Below, piece by piece: positions 16,882 to 25,398 of a stretch of DNA of 64,000 nucleotides; within the stretch, counting starts at the first letter, position 1; every line of letters begins with the position of its first letter. Location of the stretch: assembly GCA_965116345.1 (NCBI GenBank), contig OZ220680.1, positions 496,001-560,000 of the forward strand, in the 5' to 3' direction. The position numbers and the translations under genes were made by a program. This DNA is from VXYL01 sp965116345. GTDB lineage: Bacteria; Pseudomonadota; Gammaproteobacteria; Pseudomonadales; Azotimanducaceae. Below the pieces are notes generated by a model. That model worked only from the letters and a program-made list of their open reading frames with translations. It searched no databases and was not told where the DNA came from.

Positions 16882-18243
16882 TTGACCTCCCCGCTCTTTA
16901 GCACGCGCACGGCGCTGGCAATCGTGATCGCCAACATGGTCGGCACCGGTGTGTTCACGAGTCTCGGCTTTCAACTGCTCGACATCCAATCCGGGTTCGT
17001 CATCCTGCTGCTCTGGTTCGTCGGCGGCGTGACGGCCCTGTGCGGCGCGCTGTCTTACGCCGAACTCGGCGCATCGCTGCCGAGGTCGGGTGGCGAGTAC
17101 AACTTTCTCTCGGAGATCTACCACCCGGGCGTGGGCTTCGTGTCCGGCTGGATCTCGGCGACCATCGGCTTCGCCGCGCCCACGGCGCTCGCCGCGATCA
17201 CCTTCGGCACGTACCTGGCATCGGTGGTGCCGACCCTCTCGCCACGATGGCTCGCCGCGGCCCTGATCATCGGGCTTGGGGCGGTACACGCCTCCACCCG
17301 CCGTGCCAGCGGCGGCACCCAACGGGCACTCACGTACTTGAAGGTGATTCTCATCGCCGCTTTCTGCGCGCTTGCCTGGACCCTGACGGACACGGTCCAG
17401 GACATCACGTTTCTGCCCGCGAGCGGCGATGGCGCGCTCATCGCATCAGGCGCGTTCGCCGTGGGCCTGATCTACGTCAACTACGCATACACCGGCTGGA
17501 ACGCGGCCACCTACGTCATCGACGAACTGGACCGGCCACGGGAGACCCTGTCACGCGTCCTGCTGTCCGGCACGGCCATCGTCATGGTGCTCTACCTGCT
17601 GCTGAACTACACGTTTCTCCGCGTCGCGCCCATTGACGCCCTGGCCGGCAAGCTCGAGATCGGCTACGTCGCCGCGCAGTTCATCTTCGGCGAAACCGGC
17701 GCCGCGATCATGGGCGTGGTGCTGGCGCTGTTGTTGATCTCCACGGTCAGCGCCATGACCCTGGCCGGTCCCCGCGTCCTGTTGGTCATCGGCCAAGACT
17801 TCGACGCCCTGCGCTTTCTCGCCCGCACCAACGCCCATGGCGTCCCCGTCGTCGCGATCGTGCTGCAGTCCGCCTTGGCGGTGATCCTCGTGCTCACGGC
17901 GACGTTCGAGTCCATCCTGGTGTTCGCCGGGTTCACTCTCGGGGTGAGCACCCTGTGCACCGTCGCCGGCCTGTTCGTCCTCCGTTGGCGAAGACCAGGA
18001 CTCGAACGGCCCTACCGGACACCGCTGTATCCCCTGCCACCATTGGCTTTTCTCGGCCTGATGGGCTGGACGTTGACCCACCTCCTGGTGCAGCGACCGA
18101 TGGAGGGCCTTGCCGGTGTCGCCATCCTCGCCAGCGGCACCGCGTTCTACGTCCTGAGCCGCCGGTTGTCCACACGGAGCGGACCGCCCGGCACTCTCGC
18201 CGACGTGGCAGAGTCCGAGGCGGGATCCCCAACTCAACCCTGA
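16882..18243 (+). CDS. APC-family amino acid permease
   Basis: 453-aa inner-membrane transporter with about 12 hydrophobic segments. The first helix region has the APC hallmark ANMVGTGVFTSLG, followed by SYAELGASLPRSGGEY, both part of the substrate site of amino acid-polyamine-organocation permeases. The start is uncertain: I prefer TTG 16882, which places STRTALAIVIAN right at the N-terminus; longer in-frame starts run into the divergent amidase promoter. Eight bases separate it from the next gene, suggesting cotranscription through 21094. Substrate not predictable. Confidence 0.83.
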   Translation: MTSPLFSTRTALAIVIANMVGTGVFTSLGFQLLDIQSGFVILLLWFVGGVTALCGALSYAELGASLPRSGGEYNFLSEIYHPGVGFVSGWISATIGFAAPTALAAITFGTYLASVVPTLSPRWLAAALIIGLGAVHASTRRASGGTQRALTYLKVILIAAFCALAWTLTDTVQDITFLPASGDGALIASGAFAVGLIYVNYAYTGWNAATYVIDELDRPRETLSRVLLSGTAIVMVLYLLLNYTFLRVAPIDALAGKLEIGYVAAQFIFGETGAAIMGVVLALLLISTVSAMTLAGPRVLLVIGQDFDALRFLARTNAHGVPVVAIVLQSALAVILVLTATFESILVFAGFTLGVSTLCTVAGLFVLRWRRPGLERPYRTPLYPLPPLAFLGLMGWTLTHLLVQRPMEGLAGVAILASGTAFYVLSRRLSTRSGPPGTLADVAESEAGSPTQP

Positions 18244-18251
18244 GATTCACC

Positions 18252-18662
18252 ATGACCCGAGAACCGGTACCGATCAAGTTCCCCCCGTCCGAGCAGCTTG
18301 CAGAGCGCTTCGCGCGCGTGGTCGACTTCGCCGGGCGCTTTCCCGGCGTCGTCGAGAGCCGCAGCTACGGCACACCGGCGATCAAGGTGAAACGCAAGAT
18401 CCTCGCGCGGTTGCGCTCGGAAGCCGAAGGCGGGCTCGCCATCATGTGCGACATCATGGACCGCGAGATGCTGCTGCAGGCGGCCCCGGAGACCTTCTAC
18501 ATCACCGACCACTACGCCGACTGGCCGATGGTCCTGATCAACCTCGAGACCGTTCGCTGGGACGCCATGCCGGACATCCTGGAGCGCGCCTGGCGGATGG
18601 TGGCGACTCCCGCCTTGATCAAGGAATACGACGCGCTGCAGGCAGGTGCCGAACAAGCCTGA
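18252..18662 (+). CDS. MmcQ/YjbR-family protein
   Basis: 136-aa small cytoplasmic protein with the MmcQ/YjbR fold pattern: RSYGTPAIKVKRKILARL near residues 38-55, the DIMDREMLLQAAPETFYIT middle strand pair, and a closing ERAWRMVATPALIKEYD helix. Relatives share a fold with CyaY and have been described as possibly DNA-binding, but no clear biochemical role is known. ATG 18252 follows the permease stop by 8 bases. Its end overlaps the extended frame of the next gene. Confidence 0.78.
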   Translation: MTREPVPIKFPPSEQLAERFARVVDFAGRFPGVVESRSYGTPAIKVKRKILARLRSEAEGGLAIMCDIMDREMLLQAAPETFYITDHYADWPMVLINLETVRWDAMPDILERAWRMVATPALIKEYDALQAGAEQA

Positions 18663-18732
18663 CCCGCCAACGCCTGCCAACGCCTACCGCCGGCTTGTCA
18701 CCGGGCATCGTTTTGGTTTCTCATGGTCGGCC

Positions 18733-20151
18733 ATGGGAGACGAAATCCGGCAACGGCATTTCAACGCCGAGGACTTCAGCCGGTTCCGGCGCCGGCTGGA
18801 CGCCGAGACGGACCTGGTGGCGGAACTGTTCCACGACGACACGCTCTCGCACCGTGGCGACATCGTGGGTTTCGAACTCGAGGCCTGGATCGTCGACAAG
18901 GACGGCCAGCCCCACGCCCAGAACCAGAAACTGATCGAACACGTCGGCAATCCGCTGGTCGTGCCCGAACTCGCGGCGTTCAACGTCGAACTGAACGGTT
19001 CGCCGACCGCCTTGGCAGGCAATGTCTTCTCGCGGATCGACGACGAGTTGTCCGCAACCTGGCAGATGTGTCGCCAAGGCGCCGCCGACCTCGGCTGCCG
19101 GCTGGCGACCATCGGCATCCTGCCGACGATTCGCCCGGACCTGCTGAACTCGAAATACATGTCGGCCATGGTGCGCTACCAGGCACTGAACGACCGCGTG
19201 TTGGCATTGCGCGACGGTGCGCCGCTACACATCCGCATCACCACCGGCGACGGCCTCGACATGACCCACGACGACGTGATGCTTGAGGCGGCGACCACGT
19301 CGTTCCAGATCCACCTGCAGTGCAAGCCGGAGCGGGCGGTGCGAGACTTCAACGCCGCCATCGTGGCGTCCGCGCCGATGGTCGCCTTGGCGGCGAACTC
19401 GCCCTTCCTGTTCGGCCGCTCGCTGTGGGAAGAGACGCGCATACCGCTGTTCGAGCAAGCCGTGTCGGCAGGCCCCCGGGCACCGGCCCGGGTCACGTTC
19501 GGCACGGGCTATGCGCAGACGTCGCTGGTCGAGCTCTTTCGCGAGAACCAGACCGACCACGTCATCCTGCTGCCCTTCGTGCAGGCGGACGAACCGCCCC
19601 ACAAGTACGCCCACGTGCGCTTCCAGAACGGCACCGTGTGGCGTTGGAACCGACCCCTGCTCGGCTTCGACTTCGACGGCCGGCCGCACCTGCGCATCGA
19701 GCACCGGGTTGTGCCGGCGGGTCCCACCATTCACGACTCCGTGGCCAACGCCGCCGCGTGGCTCGGCATGGTGCGCGGCCTCGTGGACCGCGACGATCCG
19801 ATCGAGTCGCGAATCGGCTTCGAGACCGCCAAGAGCAACTTCTACGCCGCCGCGAAGTTCGGCCTGGATGCGTCGCTCACCTGGATCGACGGCGTTGAAC
19901 GCTCGGCGCGCGAACTGCTCGTCGACGAACTGCTGCCGATGGCCGCCGAGGCCCTCGGTAGACTCGACGTGCCGCCCGCGGAAATCGAGCGCTATATCGG
20001 CACGACACAGAAACGCGTCGAACGGGACCGCACGGGGGCCCGCTGGCAACGGGCGTGGGTGGCCAAGCACGGTACCGACTGGGCGGCGCTGACCCGCGCC
20101 TACGTGGACGCGCAGGACAGCGGCGAACCCGTGCACGAATGGGCCGTGTAG
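18733..20151 (+). CDS. GCS2-like carboxylate-amine ligase
   Basis: 472-aa protein resembling the glutamate-cysteine ligase 2 group, ATP-dependent enzymes that join a carboxylate to an amine. Support comes from the N-terminal GFELEAWIVDKDG (the metal/ATP Glu pair), VELNGSP, the central EAATTSFQIHLQ strand with its Gln/His, and SRIGFETAKSNFYAA near the C-terminus. I use ATG 18733 (MGDEIRQ) since related proteins begin this way; a longer GTG start at 18646 would overlap the previous gene by 17 bases. It is followed 7 bases later by an M14-type deacylase, so a ligase-hydrolase pair acting on an amide-bonded metabolite is plausible (inference). Confidence 0.75.
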   Translation: MGDEIRQRHFNAEDFSRFRRRLDAETDLVAELFHDDTLSHRGDIVGFELEAWIVDKDGQPHAQNQKLIEHVGNPLVVPELAAFNVELNGSPTALAGNVFSRIDDELSATWQMCRQGAADLGCRLATIGILPTIRPDLLNSKYMSAMVRYQALNDRVLALRDGAPLHIRITTGDGLDMTHDDVMLEAATTSFQIHLQCKPERAVRDFNAAIVASAPMVALAANSPFLFGRSLWEETRIPLFEQAVSAGPRAPARVTFGTGYAQTSLVELFRENQTDHVILLPFVQADEPPHKYAHVRFQNGTVWRWNRPLLGFDFDGRPHLRIEHRVVPAGPTIHDSVANAAAWLGMVRGLVDRDDPIESRIGFETAKSNFYAAAKFGLDASLTWIDGVERSARELLVDELLPMAAEALGRLDVPPAEIERYIGTTQKRVERDRTGARWQRAWVAKHGTDWAALTRAYVDAQDSGEPVHEWAV

Positions 20152-20158
20152 TCGTGCC

Positions 20159-21094
20159 ATGCAGTTGACCGTCGAGCGCGACCTGCCGGCTTCTCTCGCC
20201 GACCTGCCCGCCACCGCACTCGCCGACGCGTTGGGGGGGCCGACGCTCTTCGATCTACGCAAGTCCAACCAACCGCCGCTATTCATCTCGGTCCTGCTCC
20301 ACGGCAACGAGGTCTCGGGCTGGGATGCGGTGCGCGCGCTGTTCGCGGAAATCGCCGATGCCTCGACGCTGTTGTTCCTCGGGAACCTGGAGGCGGCAGC
20401 GCGCGGCGTGCGCGCTCTGCCCGGTCGCGCGGATTTCAACCGGGTGTGGGAGCAGGGCGAGAGTGCCGAAGTCGCCGTCGCGGCAGAGGTCACCGCCTAC
20501 GTCAAGGCCGCGAGGCCCCGCATGGCGTTGGATATCCACAACACGACCGGCGAGAACCCGCCCTATGCCGTCGTCAGCCGGTTGGATGCCGAAACCCTCG
20601 CGTATGCGGGTGCGTTCTCCAACCGCGCCCTGCTAGCCACCCAGCCGCACGGATTCCAGACCCGTCGGTTCGCACACTTCTGCACCGCCATGACCATCGA
20701 GGTCGGCACGCCGGAAGATCCATCGAGTACCGCCCGGGCCACCGCGTTCCTCGCAGCCTTGCTCGCCAACGGCGCACCCCCGAATGGCGCGCGGCGTTCG
20801 GATTCGCTGTCTCTGTACGAGACCGCTGCGCGGGTAACGCTCGCCGACGGCACCATCCTCGACCCGGGCATGCAGCGGTTCAACTTCCGCACGGCCCCGG
20901 CAGGTACCGCCCTCACCCGGTCCGGCGACCTGCATGCCACCGCCGCCGACGACCGGGATCTCGGGGCCGAATACTTCGGCACCAACAACGGCCTCGCCGT
21001 GCTCAGGCGGCCGACCATGCTCGCCATGTACACCGGCGAGGAGGAAGCCGCCCGTCGCGACTGCCTCTGCTACTTCCTCGAACCCGTGTCGTAG
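20159..21094 (+). CDS. M14 / succinylglutamate desuccinylase-aspartoacylase-like hydrolase
   Basis: 311-aa zinc carboxypeptidase-fold enzyme. Zinc ligands H48 and E51 (LLHGNEVSG) and H127 (DIHNTTGE) are present, with substrate-binding RADFNR around residue 90 and the catalytic glutamate E181 (TIEVGTPED). That set matches the AstE/aspartoacylase branch, which removes acyl groups from amino acids. It lies in an operon-like row with the permease and the GCS2-like ligase. Its TAG stop is inside a palindrome shared with the convergent selD fusion. Confidence 0.82.
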   Translation: MQLTVERDLPASLADLPATALADALGGPTLFDLRKSNQPPLFISVLLHGNEVSGWDAVRALFAEIADASTLLFLGNLEAAARGVRALPGRADFNRVWEQGESAEVAVAAEVTAYVKAARPRMALDIHNTTGENPPYAVVSRLDAETLAYAGAFSNRALLATQPHGFQTRRFAHFCTAMTIEVGTPEDPSSTARATAFLAALLANGAPPNGARRSDSLSLYETAARVTLADGTILDPGMQRFNFRTAPAGTALTRSGDLHATAADDRDLGAEYFGTNNGLAVLRRPTMLAMYTGEEEAARRDCLCYFLEPVS

Positions 21095-21117
21095 GGGCGG
21101 GGCTTGGTCCCCCTACG
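21090..21117. terminator. Candidate bidirectional terminator
   Basis: CGTAGGGG (21090-21097) and CCCCTACG (21110-21117) form an 8-bp perfect stem around a 12-base loop between two convergent genes. Each arm contains the stop codon of one gene: TAG at 21092-21094 (plus) and TAG at 21115-21113 (minus). No T-tract is present, so strength is uncertain. Confidence 0.5.
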
Positions 21118-23281
21118 CAATGACTTCCATGTCTCCCGGCGTCACTTCGCCGATGACCGCTGCCATCGGGTAGCCTCCCGCCTGCAGTCGCCGGACGCAG
21201 TCCTCGGCGGCAGCTTGCGGAACACCGGCCAACAGCCCCCCTGCCGTCTGCGGATCGGCCAGCAGACGCACCACGGCGGCATTCGGCGCACTGCCCGTCA
21301 CCAGGTAGTCCGCCAAGGCCAGCTCGTTGTTCGGCTGCAACGAACTGGCGACACCCCCGGCCATCAGCTCCAAGGCGCCGGGCAGCACGGGAATCGATTC
21401 CGCCTGGATACGCGCGCCGGTACCCGAGGCGCGGGTCATTTCGGACAGGTGCCCGACGAGCCCGAACCCGGTCACGTCGGTACACGCCGTCGCACCGTGT
21501 TCCCGCAGCACGTCGGCGGCGTGGGCATTGGACGAATCCATCTGCTCGATGGCGGCCAGCAGGTGCGCCGCACGCGTCCGTCCCTGCATGGCGCCCGCGA
21601 GTACCGTGCCGGTGCCGACGGCGCCCGTCAGCACGAGGCTCTGGCCGACAGCCAGTCCGTCCTTGGCCAGAGCAGCATCCGGGACCGTTCCGGTGATACT
21701 GAACGCGAGGCCGAGTTCGCCGCCTTCCGCCGAGTGACCACCGACGAGGTCCACGTCGACGGCTTTGAACACGTCGAGCGCGCCGGACATCATCTGGAAG
21801 AGATCGTCCTCCATCATGGCGTCCGCCATCAGCGGCACGGTGGCGATCGCCAGCGCGAATCGGGGCTTCGCACCCATGGCGTACAGGTCGTTCATGGCAT
21901 GGTGGGCGCTGATCCGCCCGAACCGGTAGGCGTCGTCGATCATGGCGCGGAAGCCGTCGCAGGTCATGGCGAGGTTGCCCGCGGCCACCTCGACGACCGC
22001 GGCATCGTCGCCGATTCCCTGGACGATCATCGGTGACGCTGGCACGTCGAGGCGGTCGAGTACTCTCCTCAGGCTGTCCGCGCCGAGTTTCGCGCCGCAT
22101 CCCCCGCACCGCATGGCGGGCGGCAACTCGCCCCGCAACGCCTCGGTTACTTTGGGTGTCGTCTCTTGCATATCAGGCAAGTCATTGAATTTGGCCATGA
22201 ACCGGCGATCGATCCATTGCTTGACTGACCACACCCATGCACCCGACGCGTACACTCCGCCGCGACTCGCCACCGCCTGCCCGACGCCGAGGCCGACGAT
22301 GGCCATGGCGTGGCGCTGGGCGCGGAACCGGCGCAGTTCGCGGCCCGTGGCTTGGCGCCGGACGTTGTCGGCGAGGAACGGACCTTGGCGAACCGCGAAA
22401 ACGCCGGATTTGGGGCGCATCTGACCGTCCAGATGCGCCACGTCCCCGGCAGCGAAGATCTCGGGATGCGAGGTCGACTGCAGGTAGTTGTTGACCGCGA
22501 CGAACCCGTGATCGTCGGTGTCCACCCCCGAGTCCGCCAGCCATCGGGGTGCTTCGACCCCCGTCACCCACAGAGCGTGGTCCACGGCAATGGACGTGCC
22601 GCCCTCGGCGATCAACTCGCCGGCCCGCGCTTCCACGATGCGCGCGCCGGTGACCAGTGCGATGCCGCGCTCGCGGAGCGTGCGCAGCAGCCGTCGGCGC
22701 GCCCGTGGTGCCAGGGCCTCCAGGATGTCGGCTTCACCGTCCACGATCGTGCAGTAGGTGCCCGGATGGCGGTGCACGATGGCCAGTGCCAGTTCGACGC
22801 CGCCGGGTCCGCCGCCGACGATTGCCAAGCGTTTCGGCGGGTCGCCCATCGCCGTCAACTCCTGCCAGACGGGCAGGAAACGGCCGATGGGTTTGACCGG
22901 AGTGACGAAATCGGAGGCGTGGCGCTCTCCCGGCACACCGCCGGTGTTGATGGCCAGCACGTCGTAGCGAAGCGGTGGGCGCTCGGCAAACAGAATGCAG
23001 CGCTCATCCGCGTCGATCCCGGTCGCTTCCGCCGCGATGAAGCGCGCCTTGGCGAACGCCGCCAGCCGGGCAACATCGACATGGATGTCGTCCCAGGTAT
23101 AGGCACCGGCGACATGGCCCGGGAGCATCCCGGTATATGGCGAGTGCGGTTCGCGGGCGACGATGGTCAAGCGCAAACCCGGTTCGGGACGCATTCCGAA
23201 CCGCTTCAGCACTTGGACGTTGGCGTGCCCTCCGCCCAGCAGCACGACGTCGCGGAGCGGCGGCGCGTCGTTGGCCTTCAT
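21113..23281 (-). CDS. selD: Selenide, water dikinase fused to a pyridine nucleotide-disulfide oxidoreductase domain
   Basis: 722-aa fusion. Residues ~1-370 are an NDH-2-like FAD/NAD oxidoreductase (LLGGGHANVQVLKRFG at the start, AIVGGGPGGVELALAI for the second nucleotide, FAAGDVAHL near the end). The rest is SelD, which makes selenophosphate from selenide and ATP. The SelD active site reads RCGGCGAKLG (about residue 380) and the ATP loop GIGDDAAVV is present. The active-site residue is Cys, not selenocysteine. This fusion form is known in other bacteria. I use ATG 23281; a GTG 21 bases upstream is possible and neither has a good RBS. No selA, selB or selU gene is in the window. Confidence 0.93.
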   Translation of the reverse strand: MKANDAPPLRDVVLLGGGHANVQVLKRFGMRPEPGLRLTIVAREPHSPYTGMLPGHVAGAYTWDDIHVDVARLAAFAKARFIAAEATGIDADERCILFAERPPLRYDVLAINTGGVPGERHASDFVTPVKPIGRFLPVWQELTAMGDPPKRLAIVGGGPGGVELALAIVHRHPGTYCTIVDGEADILEALAPRARRRLLRTLRERGIALVTGARIVEARAGELIAEGGTSIAVDHALWVTGVEAPRWLADSGVDTDDHGFVAVNNYLQSTSHPEIFAAGDVAHLDGQMRPKSGVFAVRQGPFLADNVRRQATGRELRRFRAQRHAMAIVGLGVGQAVASRGGVYASGAWVWSVKQWIDRRFMAKFNDLPDMQETTPKVTEALRGELPPAMRCGGCGAKLGADSLRRVLDRLDVPASPMIVQGIGDDAAVVEVAAGNLAMTCDGFRAMIDDAYRFGRISAHHAMNDLYAMGAKPRFALAIATVPLMADAMMEDDLFQMMSGALDVFKAVDVDLVGGHSAEGGELGLAFSITGTVPDAALAKDGLAVGQSLVLTGAVGTGTVLAGAMQGRTRAAHLLAAIEQMDSSNAHAADVLREHGATACTDVTGFGLVGHLSEMTRASGTGARIQAESIPVLPGALELMAGGVASSLQPNNELALADYLVTGSAPNAAVVRLLADPQTAGGLLAGVPQAAAEDCVRRLQAGGYPMAAVIGEVTPGDMEVIA

Positions 23282-23323
23282 CGGTCGTCGGGGCGGCCGC
23301 ACGCCGTAACGGGCGTGCTGATG

Positions 23324-24001
23324 CTAGTGATGATGCGTCTCGACCGGATCCGGCTCGGGCTGCCCGGAGAAGTTGATCAGGCAGCCGATGGCGGCGACGG
23401 ACTCGACGGCGGGACGTTCCCCCGCCAGCACCGCATCGACGGCATCGACGACGTAGTGATGATCAGCCTTGGCGCGTTGACGCTCGTAGACCAGCCTGTC
23501 GTTGATGGGGCCCCGGTAGGCGATGCTCCACGACCGGGTGTCGATGACCAGCATCTCCGCCGTCCGGGTCAGCGCCAGGGACTCGCCCACCTCCTGGGTG
23601 TCGTCGACCAGGATAGGCAGGTCGATGTTCCACTCCTGGGCTTCGTCGCGGATGGACTCGGCGTCGTCCTGCAGGTTCGAGTTCAACATCAGGAACCGGA
23701 CCGAGTCGCCCTCGAACCGCTCCCGCACCCCCCGGAGATCGATCAGCGCGTTGCGGACGATGGGACAGCCGTTGCCCTGGATCATGATGACGACGGCCTT
23801 GACGTCGTCGTGTGTGTGGAGTTCGTGCACCGTTCCGCGATGGTCAGTCAGCGTGAAGTTGGCGACCGATACGGCCCACACGGGAGCTGCCAGCAGAGCT
23901 GCGCACGTCGCGAGGAGTGCCGCCCGGAACACGCCCGGTGGCGCACTCGAACGATGCTCATTCACACCCATCGGCTTGGACGCCGCCGAATGACTGGCCA
24001 T
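23324..24001 (-). CDS. Exported redoxin-like (thioredoxin-fold) protein
   Basis: 225-aa protein with an N-terminal signal segment (FRAALLATCAALLAAPVWA) and a thioredoxin-like core similar to the AhpC/TSA-redoxin group: ANFTLTDHRGTVHEL, VVIMIQGNGCPIVRNAL with a single cysteine, then LMLNSNLQDD and DLPILVDDTQEVGESLALTRTAEM. A lone Cys where thioredoxins have CxxC suggests a peroxiredoxin-like or non-redox role. It ends HHH. Whether translation starts at 24001 or at the in-frame ATG 23971 is unclear. It lies 42 bases upstream of selD on the same strand and may be cotranscribed. Confidence 0.72.
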   Translation of the reverse strand: MASHSAASKPMGVNEHRSSAPPGVFRAALLATCAALLAAPVWAVSVANFTLTDHRGTVHELHTHDDVKAVVIMIQGNGCPIVRNALIDLRGVRERFEGDSVRFLMLNSNLQDDAESIRDEAQEWNIDLPILVDDTQEVGESLALTRTAEMLVIDTRSWSIAYRGPINDRLVYERQRAKADHHYVVDAVDAVLAGERPAVESVAAIGCLINFSGQPEPDPVETHHH

Positions 24002-24020
24002 ACGGTGGATTCTGCCCCAC

Positions 24021-24175
24021 TAAGAATGCTCTGATCAAGCCATCCCTGGCTTGATCAGAAACGCAAAAGCAAGAACGCGGTCTTTTTTTGCGTGCAAATT
24101 CAACTCCTTGCGTCCTTGAATTTGGCGGCACATCCCTGTGCCGCGCTAGGGAAGGTCTTAATCAGACCTTCCCTA
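24021..24175 (+). repeat. Multi-hairpin intergenic element, full copy A
   Basis: About 155 bp, non-coding, able to fold into five hairpins in series. H1 24031-24058: CTGATCAAGCCA, loop TCCC. H2 24061-24093: arms ACGCAAAA and TTTTGCGT. H3 24095-24124: arms CAAATTCAA and TTGAATTTG. H4 24125-24144: GCGGCACA, loop TCCC. H5 24147-24175: TAGGGAAGGTCT, loop TAATC. All stems listed are perfect. The right end supplies the TAG stop (24175-24173) of the minus-strand MFS gene. A near-identical copy lies inverted at 51993-52148. The type is unknown; a MITE-like element or structured 3' region are the options. Confidence 0.85.
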
Positions 24176-25396
24176 ACTCGACCGCGTCGACGCCCTGTCA
24201 CTCCCCACCGCTCGGACCAGCACGGCGATAGTGACCAGAATCGGCGCCACCGATGCCCACAGGACGGCATCCCAGCCATAGACCTGCATGACCACCCCTG
24301 CACTCAACGATCCGATCGCCGACAGCCCGAACACGCTGAAGTCGTTGACGGCCTGCGCGCGGAACCGCTCCGCGGGATGGTGGGCACGGGCGAGCAGCGT
24401 CGTGCCACCGATGAACAGGAAGTTCCAGCCGACGCCCAGGGCCACCATCGACGCCCCGTAGTGGAGAACCTCCCGCCCGAGAAACCCCAATGCGACCATC
24501 ACCAGGAACACCCCGGTACCCACGAGCATGATCGGTCTCGCGCCGAACCGGGTGATCAGGGCACCGGTGAAGAGGGATGGGATGTACATCGCGAGGACGT
24601 GCGCCTGCACGACAGCGGCGGCCGCCGCCAAGGTGTGGCCATCCTCAACATGCATCGCCAAGGGGGCCGCTGTCATCACGAAAACCATCACCCCCTGCCC
24701 CACCCCGGCACCGAGCACGGGAACAACGAACACCCAGCGACTCACCATTCGCCGCAACGGTCGGACCTCGCCCAATGTCTGGGTCACCGTCTGAGTCCCC
24801 CTGTCGCCGAGCATCAGCAGCAGCGCGCCGGCGACGACGTAGCAGGCTGCGATGCCGAGGAACGTGCCCGCGAACGGGGCGTCGGCTACCCAGGTCTCGC
24901 CCCGCACGGCAAGCTCCGGCCCGAGCAGCGCACCGGCGATGGACCCCAACAGGATGACCGACACCGCCTGGGCGGCGTAAGGCTCGGCAACACTTTCCGC
25001 CGCCGCGAAGCGGTACTGCTGCGCGAACGCCGTCGACAACCCGACGAAGAATCCGCCCACGCAGAACAGCGGGAAGCTCGAAGCCGACAGCGCGGCCATC
25101 GACACCAGCGCGCCCATCAGTCCGCATGCCGCGCCGCAGGCGAAGCCCCGGGCGCGCCCGACCTTCGACATCAACCAGGCGGCCGGCACCGTGCCCATGG
25201 CGGTGCCCACCACGAACAGCGACAACGGCAAGGTCGACAGCGCAGGGCTCGGCGCCAGGACGCGGCCGACGATTCCGCCCAGGGTGACCAGGGAGATGGT
25301 GGCGGTGATCGCGACGATCTGCGCGACGAGCAGGATCGCGATGTTGCGTTTCAGCAACTCGGCAAGGGTGCGTATGGATGGACTGCTAGCCCGCAT
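24173..25396 (-). CDS. MFS transporter
   Basis: 407-aa major facilitator with about 12 hydrophobic segments. The loop after helix 2 has MSKVGRARGFACGAACG, a variant of the MFS A-motif, and a weaker repeat lies mid-protein (RFGARPIMLVGTG). It resembles uncharacterised drug or metabolite exporters. ATG 25396 is 2 bases after the stop of the upstream methyltransferase gene, so the two form an operon. Its stop codon TAG is the first codon of the hairpin element, copy A. Substrate unknown. Confidence 0.85.
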   Translation of the reverse strand: MRASSPSIRTLAELLKRNIAILLVAQIVAITATISLVTLGGIVGRVLAPSPALSTLPLSLFVVGTAMGTVPAAWLMSKVGRARGFACGAACGLMGALVSMAALSASSFPLFCVGGFFVGLSTAFAQQYRFAAAESVAEPYAAQAVSVILLGSIAGALLGPELAVRGETWVADAPFAGTFLGIAACYVVAGALLLMLGDRGTQTVTQTLGEVRPLRRMVSRWVFVVPVLGAGVGQGVMVFVMTAAPLAMHVEDGHTLAAAAAVVQAHVLAMYIPSLFTGALITRFGARPIMLVGTGVFLVMVALGFLGREVLHYGASMVALGVGWNFLFIGGTTLLARAHHPAERFRAQAVNDFSVFGLSAIGSLSAGVVMQVYGWDAVLWASVAPILVTIAVLVRAVGSDRASTRSS

Positions 25397-25398
25397 TT

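Noticed and set aside
23324..24001. Possible selenoprotein beside selD
   Set aside because: The active-site codon is Cys and there is no in-frame TGA within the gene, so no selenocysteine is indicated.
22310..24034. Plus-strand open frame of 574 codons opposite selD and the redoxin gene
   Set aside because: Antisense artefact of high GC; no domain, and it crosses two real genes and the intergenic element.
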